Shown: one piece after another, positions 1-7,313 of the stretch
Numbering within the stretch: position 1 is the stretch's first letter
Layout of the letters: the number at the start of each line of letters is the position of its first letter
Assembly (NCBI RefSeq): GCF_024398015.1
Contig: NZ_CP073747.1
Span: 692,501-756,500 of the forward strand
Reading direction: 5' to 3'
Source of the DNA: Kordiimonas sp. SCSIO 12610
Lineage (GTDB): Bacteria > Pseudomonadota > Alphaproteobacteria > Sphingomonadales > Kordiimonadaceae
Length of the DNA stretch: 64,000 bases
Program-made: the position numbers and the translations under genes
Notes under the pieces: model-generated
The model's input: the letters and a program-made list of their open reading frames with translations, nothing else
Told to the model about the DNA's origin: nothing
Databases searched by the model: none

Positions 1-1134
1 AACCGTTTTAGCATGTTTGAAGGTGCGAAGTACGATAACGCTTATTATAATAGCGCCTATCACCAGCCGCGATATAAAAGCCGCGTCATCCGTTATTGCC
101 ACGAAGACTGTTTCTAGCCAACTAAATAGAAACGCATTGACGTGCCAGTTTTGTGAGTATGTCACTAATCCAGCGTCACTATCAAATTTGGTAATAGCCT
201 GTGGCAATAATAGAAACAGGGTTATCAATGCGAAGGGTATACTGGCGAGTATCAGTTTTTTAGGCGTTTTAATATAGTTTGCAAAAAATACCGGCGCCAG
301 CATAAGTGGCCATATTTTTACGCCGACAGCACCTGCAAGCATACTACCTGCCATTGAGACACGCATTTTCACAAACAGAATCACCGCGCTTAGTAGAAAC
401 GGCAGCAGGATAATATCCATGTGCCCTGCATTCATTGTTTCTGTAATCACCAACGGATTTAGCCAGTAAATTGCGATTTGCCAACTTGGTTTCCTGAGGA
501 GTTTCAAGAGCGTTATTGAAAGCCATAAAGTAGCAATTTCAAACATGAATAATAGGCCGCGCCATGTATCCAGGTGCCATGATTGAATATATTGACTAAG
601 CGCGAAAAAAACCTGAGTCACTGGTGGGTATATGGTTCTAACATAAGGATAAGCAACTCTGCCGACAGGCCCTGTTTCGGCAATTTGTATTAGTGTGGGG
701 TTTTTCGGTTCCGCTTCACTTGCGCTGTTCAAGTCCGCCTCGATTGTGGCTGGCAGGATGGGAGGGAGCGCATCTGAAGGCGAATGCTCGTAGGGGTTCA
801 GGCCATTTATGGACATTTGGCCGTCAAAAAAATAGCGATAAAAATCGTCCTCATATATGGGGGTGGAACCGAACCAAATAATTCTAAGGAAAATTCCGAA
901 TAAAAGAATTGCTTTGAAGATACGTGATGTTGTTTGGGTTTTTGACAAGAAAAGCAAAGTAATGAAATAGCCGATTGCAGCCATCATCATTAAGCTAATG
1001 CCAAAAACAGTTGGTCGATCGAGCCAGTGAATTGAATAATCGAATGCGGAAGATATAAATCGCAGCGATAATAGCCCCGCTGCCATGAAAAACGCCCCAA
1101 ACAGCAACTTGGCTAATGGTTGTTTTGCATGCAT
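1..1134 (-). CDS. GT87-like integral membrane glycosyltransferase, 3' end cut off by the window edge
   Basis: The minus strand is open from an ATG at 1134 to the left edge (378 codons, no stop), so the C-terminus is missing. The product is a polytopic membrane protein with about eight visible hydrophobic segments. A YEDDFYRY motif at about residues 94-101 follows the second or third membrane segment. An acidic pair in the first periplasmic loop and a downstream NPYEHSP stretch are typical of polyprenol-phosphate-dependent mannosyltransferases of the GT87/DUF2029 and PMT-like group. Such enzymes transfer a sugar from a lipid-linked donor on the outer face of the inner membrane. An AAAAGG sequence sits just upstream of the start. 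The family assignment rests on topology and the acidic motif, and the donor and acceptor are unknown. Confidence 0.7.
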   Translation of the reverse strand, partial: MHAKQPLAKLLFGAFFMAAGLLSLRFISSAFDYSIHWLDRPTVFGISLMMMAAIGYFITLLFLSKTQTTSRIFKAILLFGIFLRIIWFGSTPIYEDDFYRYFFDGQMSINGLNPYEHSPSDALPPILPATIEADLNSASEAEPKNPTLIQIAETGPVGRVAYPYVRTIYPPVTQVFFALSQYIQSWHLDTWRGLLFMFEIATLWLSITLLKLLRKPSWQIAIYWLNPLVITETMNAGHMDIILLPFLLSAVILFVKMRVSMAGSMLAGAVGVKIWPLMLAPVFFANYIKTPKKLILASIPFALITLFLLLPQAITKFDSDAGLVTYSQNWHVNAFLFSWLETVFVAITDDAAFISRLVIGAIIISVIVLRTFKHAKTV

Positions 1135-1162
1135 TCGATCAAGCCTTTTTGTCTACGCATAA

Positions 1163-1186
1163 GACCACAGAAATATATCTGTGGCC
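1163..1186. terminator. Hairpin after the DUF547 gene
   Basis: A 7-bp stem CCACAGA/TCTGTGG (1165-1171 with 1178-1184) and a 6-nt loop lie downstream of the minus-strand DUF547 gene and upstream of the next minus-strand gene. The T-tract is weak on either strand, so it may be only a partial terminator. Confidence 0.35.
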
Positions 1187-1246
1187 TTATTTATAAGGTT
1201 TTTCCTCAGCTGTTTATGTGACGCAGGCGCGGATTAGGGAGCGGGC

Positions 1247-2185
1247 TTAGCTACCGCCGCCGTATCCACCGCCGCCACCGCCGCCGCCACCGCCGCCGAA
1301 ACCACCGCCGGCAGGCGCTTGTGCGCGTGGAACATATGCGTTTGATTTCCAGCTAAATCTATCTTTATAGATACCATCTGCTGCTGCAAGTTTCTTCTCA
1401 AGGCGTGGTTTTGCAAATGATTTCAGGTGTGCGAGCACGAGTTGATCATCGCCGTCAAAGAGGCTGGCTTTGTTCCATGTATAAAGACTGGAGACCTGAG
1501 CACCTTTCTTACTGACTTTGACATTCTTTGTTGAGTTGATGAACTTACGAGCGTTTTCCGCTAGCTGCGCTTTGACGGTTCTGCCAGTGAATGCCACTTT
1601 TCCAATAGATGGGCTACCTTGCGTACCGTAGCAGAGACCATAAAGGATTAGCGGATCTTTCCAGTTCGCAAAAAGAATTTCTTGTTCAATCTGCTCTAGC
1701 GATAGCTCTTGGCCTTCAACACTGAAAATCTTCTCAGACCATTTTGAACCGGGTTTGCCAGGGGTGCCGCGATATTTTTTGACCTTGCGGTATCCGCGCT
1801 TTTCTTCGGCAAGGAGCTTGATAACACCTATATTGTGCAAATTCAGCCAATATGCCAACTGCTCGTCCCTGTTTAAGGTCGAAACCTTAATGTTCTCCAG
1901 GTACCGGATATAGCTTTTTACATATGATAAAGTCTGACCTTTGATCGCTGAATAGGCGATTGTATCCTGCTTGCTATTACGAACAGATATGGCTTCCAGA
2001 ATTGAAGTCATAGGCCGGTGTTCGACGCGGGCAGAAGAAGACGCGTCATATTTAGCCCAATGATTACTGCTTTCTTCAAATGCCATAACTGGTGAACCAG
2101 GCACGAGTGCGATAGATGAAAATAGACCTATTGCCAGGGCCGTTTTTAGATAGCGTTTTTTATGCGTATTGACGTTTAACATCAT
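1247..2185 (-). CDS. Exported DUF547 protein with poly-glycine C-terminal tail
   Basis: The 312-residue product has a basic N-terminus and a hydrophobic stretch (about residues 13-35) that reads as a signal peptide. The central part (about 60-270) matches DUF547: a YWLNLHNIGVIKLL helix and a LYGLCYGTQGSPSIG segment. DUF547 proteins are exported, have a papain-like-fold relationship by some predictions, and have no settled biochemical role. The last 20 or so residues are almost pure glycine with one Phe and one Tyr (from about residue 293), encoded by GGC/GGT repeats. Such tails occur in some surface proteins and may be a flexible or adhesive end. Two consecutive Met codons can serve as start, with AGGGAC directly upstream. 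Confidence 0.8.
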   Translation of the reverse strand: MMLNVNTHKKRYLKTALAIGLFSSIALVPGSPVMAFEESSNHWAKYDASSSARVEHRPMTSILEAISVRNSKQDTIAYSAIKGQTLSYVKSYIRYLENIKVSTLNRDEQLAYWLNLHNIGVIKLLAEEKRGYRKVKKYRGTPGKPGSKWSEKIFSVEGQELSLEQIEQEILFANWKDPLILYGLCYGTQGSPSIGKVAFTGRTVKAQLAENARKFINSTKNVKVSKKGAQVSSLYTWNKASLFDGDDQLVLAHLKSFAKPRLEKKLAAADGIYKDRFSWKSNAYVPRAQAPAGGGFGGGGGGGGGGGYGGGS

Positions 2186-2437
2186 GTCCCTATTTCCCGA
2201 TCAAAGTTGAACATGGGCTAAACAGTATGCATTCCGAAGAAAATAGAAATTAAACTCAGGCTCAAATTGCAGTGAGTTGTATGTGAACTTAGTTCTGTGA
2301 TGAGATTTTATTAAAAAAACATGGATTTTTTAGATGGAGACACCGGAGGCCTTTAATTTATCAGAGAAAGTATGATTTTGTTAAGTTTCGTATAGCATTA
2401 TGGCTTGAATTACTAATTAGAAGTTCTGGAATGGCTA

Positions 2438-3940
2438 ATGGCTAAAGAATTGTTGCATTATGTATGGGTGAAGATGTGGGGTGGTCTTGTTATCGTGTTG
2501 ACCTTAGGCCATCTGGTACACGCAGAAGATGACATTCGTATCATTTATTTCTCTAATATGCCTGAGGTGTCAGAGACGGATGAACGACCAGGGCTTGCCC
2601 GTGTTGCCGCATACATCAACCAAGCTCGTGATAAAAATGATAACAGTTTTGTAATTCATGGCGGCGATTCTTTATCACCCGCAGTCTTGTCATCGCTTGA
2701 TCGCGGCGCCCATATGATTGATATCTTAAATATCGTTGAACCTGATGTTTTCGCTATTGCCAAACGTGAGTTTGCATACGGCGAAGATATGCTGATACAG
2801 CGCGCGGTAGAGGCGTTGTTTCCTTTTGTTTCGTCAAATACCGTAGATTTAAGAACAAACAGGCCCTTTAATACAGTTTCTCCCGGCGAATTATTTACAG
2901 TTAACGGAATTTCTATTGGGATTGTTGCCCTCACATCACCTGCTGTTTTAACGGACTATGGGGTTAAACGTACCAGCGTTTTAGATCCGTTTAAATCTGC
3001 GGTAGAACAATCAAAGAGATTACGGGAACAAGGCGCAGACCTGATCATCGTGACCGCGGACTTTGATGTTAGGGGTTTTAACGAAATGTTTTCCTCAGGC
3101 ACGTTTGACCTCGTGATTGAGACCAGTTTCGACAAAACCGTTTCCCATAAGGTAGGTGATGCCTTTTATGTGCGGTCCATTGCTGATGGGCGCCAAATAT
3201 TGGACATGACGGTGTCGATAGATCAGGAAGACGAAAGATATGTCATAAGTGATGTAAGAACGGTTATTCCTGACTTAAAGCAATATGAACCTGATGAGGA
3301 TGTTTTATCTGCGATTGATCTTCATCTTGCCCCTCTTGAAGAGCTTTTAAATATGCCTATTGGAACGGTCGCCAGTGAATTAACAACTGATCGAGCCATG
3401 CTTCGCAGTGAGGAAAATGCGTTTGCAAACTTGCTTGCTGACAGTCTTAGGCTGAAGGTTGGCGCTGATGTGGCACTTATTAACGGTGGCAGTATTAGAG
3501 GGGACCGTGATTATTCAGTTGGCTATAAACTGACACGCCGTGATATGCAGGCTGAATTACCATTTAGGAATACAATTGCGCTTCTTGAGGTCACGGGTCA
3601 GCAAATTTGGGATGCGGTTGAACATGGTATTCCCTGCCGTCAAGATTATGATGGGTGTTTTCCACAAGTTTCAAACCTCGAAATCCGATACTCCTTATCA
3701 AAGGGGAAGGCTGTATCGGTTTCGTTGAACGGCGAACCCATTGATAAATCAAAACTGTATAAATTGGCCACAACCGACTATCTTTCGGGTGGTGGAGATG
3801 GGTATGAAATGCTTGCGTCCGCCAAAAAACTAGAAATTTCCGAAGGTGGTCAGTTAACACGAGAAGTTTTATCGCAATATGTTATTGATAAGGGGTCGAT
3901 TAATTCGGTAATCGAAAATAGAATCGTTCTTGAACCGTGA
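2438..3940 (+). CDS. 5'-nucleotidase/UshA-like exported protein with degenerate metallophosphatase site
   Basis: The product has 500 residues with a hydrophobic signal-like segment ending near VHA (residue 29). The fold follows UshA: an N-terminal metallophosphatase domain (about 31-270) and a C-terminal nucleotide-binding domain (about 300-500). The C-terminal domain is well kept: SEENAFANLLAD (about 324-335), INGGSIRGD (349-356), PFRN (375-378) and GGGDGYEML (451-459). In the N-terminal domain only the GGD motif (75-77) survives. The first DxH is replaced by YFSNMPEVSE, GNHE by AKRE (108-111), the SHxG site by TADFD (206-210) and GGHTH by IETSFD (227-232). By family knowledge this should abolish dimetal phosphoesterase chemistry, so I infer a nucleotide-binding pseudoenzyme. 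It lies 38 bp upstream of a sensor kinase on the same strand. Confidence 0.8.
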   Translation: MAKELLHYVWVKMWGGLVIVLTLGHLVHAEDDIRIIYFSNMPEVSETDERPGLARVAAYINQARDKNDNSFVIHGGDSLSPAVLSSLDRGAHMIDILNIVEPDVFAIAKREFAYGEDMLIQRAVEALFPFVSSNTVDLRTNRPFNTVSPGELFTVNGISIGIVALTSPAVLTDYGVKRTSVLDPFKSAVEQSKRLREQGADLIIVTADFDVRGFNEMFSSGTFDLVIETSFDKTVSHKVGDAFYVRSIADGRQILDMTVSIDQEDERYVISDVRTVIPDLKQYEPDEDVLSAIDLHLAPLEELLNMPIGTVASELTTDRAMLRSEENAFANLLADSLRLKVGADVALINGGSIRGDRDYSVGYKLTRRDMQAELPFRNTIALLEVTGQQIWDAVEHGIPCRQDYDGCFPQVSNLEIRYSLSKGKAVSVSLNGEPIDKSKLYKLATTDYLSGGGDGYEMLASAKKLEISEGGQLTREVLSQYVIDKGSINSVIENRIVLEP

Positions 3941-3978
3941 CACGAAACGAATAGCTTGGACCAATATTCGATAGAATA

Positions 3979-6729
3979 GTGATGCTTAAACATAATAATA
4001 AGATAGCTCAGCAAAATAACATACGCTTTTCCTCCAGCATCGTGGGAAAATTTTCCATTGGCATGCTCGTTTGGTTTGTCGTTATTGGTATTGTAGGAAC
4101 GTACGGCGTTTTCAACGTAAAAAGCTTTCAAACTTCCCTATCGAATCTGACCAATGAAACCTTGCCCAATGCGGCAAATGTTTCGCGTTTGTCAACGGCA
4201 ACGTCATCGTTAACCGGTACCGTTCGTAGGTTTGCCCTTGTTGATACGCAAATTCAACGAAGACTGGTATATAACGAAATAACCAGCCAGTTTGAAACGG
4301 TTGACGCATTGGCTTCCGGTCTCAGTGATCAAACCAACACGGCTGCGTTTGCAGGAATTTTGAGTGCGATTAACCAGCTCGTTGACCAGTTAAATCAACA
4401 AATCGAAAATCGCATTGTCGCTGAAGATGTAAGTAGTGAAATTGCAGGTCAGTTAAGTTCATTGCTGGACGATAGAATACAAAATTTTGAAAATGTTTCG
4501 GACCAGCAAAAAGTCCAAATACTCGCTTGGGAAAGTAGAGTGTCCGGCAGTATTGCTCTTGCAGTACAAAGTATCAATATCAGTCGTTTGCGGGCTATGC
4601 GTGTTTTACGCCGCAATGTAACACGACAGCTCGCAGGCCTTGAGGGACTGCGGTCTGGTTTGCCCACAAATATTATCCAGGATATGCGAGTTAAGGAACA
4701 ACGCCTTGAAACTTTATTACTGGGCGAAGATGGATACTTTGAAAGTCTGGTTGAAGGATTAAAGCTAACAGCGCGTGTGCGTGGTTTGGAAAATCAAATT
4801 CTGACGTTGAACGAGGAAGTTACGAAACTTTCTGACGATGTCTTTCAAACCGCTGGGGCAGAAGTTACCAAAAGTGTACGGGTCGTTAATGCTGGTTTTG
4901 AAGAACAGTTAAATTATATTCTGATGACCGGGTTCTTAACGATTTTATCAATTGGTGCAGTAGCCTATATGGTGCATTCGCTTTTTGTGGCGAGGCTAAA
5001 CCGCTTGAACAAAGAGGTTCAGGAATATAGCGAATTAGAAGACAATCTGATCACTATTTCTGGTAAAGATGAGATTACTGGTATCGCGAAGTCAATTAGC
5101 TCCTTCATCACGGAGATCGAAAATCAGCAACGTGAACTTAGGAAAGCAAAAGCAAAAGCTGAGGACGCGACAAAAGTTAAATCTGAATTCCTGGCAACGA
5201 TGAGTCATGAGATTCGTACACCAATGAATGGTGTAGTTTCCATGACCCAAATGCTTTCAAAAACTGAATTGGATAATCAGCAAAAAGAGCTCGTGGAAAT
5301 TGTTGAACAGTCTGCTGGTTCCTTGTTGACAATTATTAATGACATTCTCGATTTCTCACGTATCGAAGCCGGAAAGCTGGAGATCGAAGAGGTTGAATTT
5401 AATATACGGGAACTTGTTGCAAGCGTTTCAGCACTGTGCGGTGCTGACGCCTATGGTAAAGGGTTAGAACTTTTCTTTGATATTGCCCCTGATATTGAGA
5501 GCTATATTTTGGGCGACTCTACAAGAGTTCGTCAAATCCTTCTCAACCTGACCTCGAATGCGGTTAAATTTACCGAGAATGGTTATGTTAAGATTGATGT
5601 TTCTCTTGGGAAGGAAACCGGTAAAGGTATGCTTCACTTCCGAATAGAAGACACAGGCATAGGTATAAGTGAAGAAGCAATTCAACGTTTGTTCGTTGCT
5701 TTCGCCCAGGCTGATGGATCAACAGTTCGCCGTTTCGGCGGTTCAGGGTTGGGTCTTAGTATCTGTAAAAGGCTAGTTGATTTAATGGGCGGCGATATTG
5801 GCGTCGAAAGCACGGTGGGTACCGGGTCAGTTTTCTATTTTTCTATCCCGTTTCTTCCAGCAGAAAATCAGCTAGAAATTTTGCCGAAGGGATCATTACC
5901 CAAAAATATTTATGTTGCAGTTATGCATGAGCAAACAGAACATTTGATATCAAGTGCCCTTTCTAGTGTTTGTGAAAACCTGATCTTATTGGACGCAACA
6001 GCGCCGCAGTCTTGGAATGGCATGATCAGGCAAACGGGAGAAGGCGAATATCAGGATATCGTTCTTTTTGATCATGATATCGAGCATAATCCCGAGATTA
6101 CTCCCTATCTCAAAGTGATGGCGAACGAATTTGATTTAAATGTTCTGGCACTTGCCCCGCGCTCTGCAATGACATCCTTGGATCATACCGATTGGGTGAA
6201 CGGTGTTATTCCAAAGCCGCTTAATGCTTATCGCTTGTATGACCAGTTATTGTCGTATCGCCAGAACAATAAAATCGCAGACACTAACGAGGCCGAAGAC
6301 CATAAGCCTTCAGGTGAAACGGAAGCTGTTAATACAAATGATAATCGTTCAATTTTGATTGCCGAAGACAACCCGATAAATCAGAAAGTTATCGCAACTA
6401 CGTTAGATCATCTTGGTTATACATACACAATCGTGGCGGACGGCGTTGAAGCGTATGAAGAAGTTGAACGTAATCAATACGGCGTTGTTTTAACGGATTT
6501 TCATATGCCGCGGATGGACGGCATAATGTTAACAAAACTGCTCAAGGCACACGGTGATCAAGCCATCAATAGTTTACCCGTGGTTATGTTAACGGCTGAC
6601 GCACAAGCTGATGCACAACAAGTGTGTATCAACGCCGGTGCTGATGGTTTTTTAACAAAACCGATTAATCTACAGGCATTGACTGCGGAATTGGATAAAT
6701 GGCTATCAAAGGCAGGTACAGCGGCTTAA
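3979..6729 (+). CDS. Membrane hybrid sensor histidine kinase with C-terminal receiver
   Basis: Starts with adjacent GTG and ATG codons (3979, 3982). The 916-residue protein has TM1 at about 23-46, a large helical periplasmic sensor region (47-310), TM2 at about 311-337 and a HAMP-like linker. The HisKA segment FLATMSHEIRTPMNG has the phosphoacceptor His410. The HATPase domain has an N-box Asn527, DTGIGI at 558-563 and GGSGLGLS at 588-595. Next comes a degenerate receiver-like domain (about 643-760) with no clear phosphoacceptor cluster, then a true receiver (790-908) with acidic E796/D797, phosphoacceptor Asp840 in LTDFHMPRMDG, and Lys894. No separate response regulator or HPt gene lies nearby. 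Close tandem placement after the pseudo-nucleotidase suggests a joint sensing role, which is inference. Confidence 0.9.
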   Translation: MMLKHNNKIAQQNNIRFSSSIVGKFSIGMLVWFVVIGIVGTYGVFNVKSFQTSLSNLTNETLPNAANVSRLSTATSSLTGTVRRFALVDTQIQRRLVYNEITSQFETVDALASGLSDQTNTAAFAGILSAINQLVDQLNQQIENRIVAEDVSSEIAGQLSSLLDDRIQNFENVSDQQKVQILAWESRVSGSIALAVQSINISRLRAMRVLRRNVTRQLAGLEGLRSGLPTNIIQDMRVKEQRLETLLLGEDGYFESLVEGLKLTARVRGLENQILTLNEEVTKLSDDVFQTAGAEVTKSVRVVNAGFEEQLNYILMTGFLTILSIGAVAYMVHSLFVARLNRLNKEVQEYSELEDNLITISGKDEITGIAKSISSFITEIENQQRELRKAKAKAEDATKVKSEFLATMSHEIRTPMNGVVSMTQMLSKTELDNQQKELVEIVEQSAGSLLTIINDILDFSRIEAGKLEIEEVEFNIRELVASVSALCGADAYGKGLELFFDIAPDIESYILGDSTRVRQILLNLTSNAVKFTENGYVKIDVSLGKETGKGMLHFRIEDTGIGISEEAIQRLFVAFAQADGSTVRRFGGSGLGLSICKRLVDLMGGDIGVESTVGTGSVFYFSIPFLPAENQLEILPKGSLPKNIYVAVMHEQTEHLISSALSSVCENLILLDATAPQSWNGMIRQTGEGEYQDIVLFDHDIEHNPEITPYLKVMANEFDLNVLALAPRSAMTSLDHTDWVNGVIPKPLNAYRLYDQLLSYRQNNKIADTNEAEDHKPSGETEAVNTNDNRSILIAEDNPINQKVIATTLDHLGYTYTIVADGVEAYEEVERNQYGVVLTDFHMPRMDGIMLTKLLKAHGDQAINSLPVVMLTADAQADAQQVCINAGADGFLTKPINLQALTAELDKWLSKAGTAA

Positions 6730-6772
6730 GTCATCCGGTAAGTTTGCAATCTAAGTTGAGATTTATATTATT

Positions 6773-7291
6773 TTACTCACTGAATTTTGCCGATTTCGCT
6801 TTGTCATCAGAAGCATTGAAAACAAGCGAAGTAACAGTTCCCTGATATTCAATATTAACTTGATTTTCTTGTTCAGGGTAAATGTCATGAAAAGTTAAGT
6901 CTTGTATGGTGATACTTGGGGGTATCTCTTTCACTGACGCCTCTTGATAGACATAAACATAATCGCCTTCCACTTCCGCCCCCAAGGGCGTCAGTTCAAG
7001 TTGACCGGATGGACTTTGAAAACTAAAAGTCTCCTCCATATAGAGGATCAGTTCCGCTTGGCCTTCTGGGTCAAAGGCTGTTGTGCTGGGGTCAGCGATT
7101 ACGTTCCTTAGTGCTTGCTGTACATCATGCAAGTGCAGGCGGTGGGTAACTTCAAAATTCTTGTCGGATGCGATCCAGACCACGCTTGTAAGGCTGGAAC
7201 TTGTTCTATGCGCCTGTGTGCTAGAAGTATAAGCAAATGTGGCCCCGAGAATACTCAGGGCCACACAGGTTGATAGTTTTGCAAATTTCAT
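6773..7291 (-). CDS. Exported DUF6702-type protein
   Basis: The 172-residue product has a signal peptide ending near TQAHRT. The mature part is beta-rich with SLTSVVWIASDKNFEVTHRL and an internal LHLHDVQQAL, the pattern of the DUF6702 family. Members are small periplasmic proteins often found beside M1 metallopeptidase genes. Here it starts 22 bp after the stop of the M1 gene on the same strand, so the two are probably one transcript. Its function is unknown. A role in folding or anchoring the peptidase is guesswork from context. Confidence 0.7.
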   Translation of the reverse strand: MKFAKLSTCVALSILGATFAYTSSTQAHRTSSSLTSVVWIASDKNFEVTHRLHLHDVQQALRNVIADPSTTAFDPEGQAELILYMEETFSFQSPSGQLELTPLGAEVEGDYVYVYQEASVKEIPPSITIQDLTFHDIYPEQENQVNIEYQGTVTSLVFNASDDKAKSAKFSE

Positions 7292-7313
7292 TGCTAGAAA
7301 GGTCCGTTACTAA

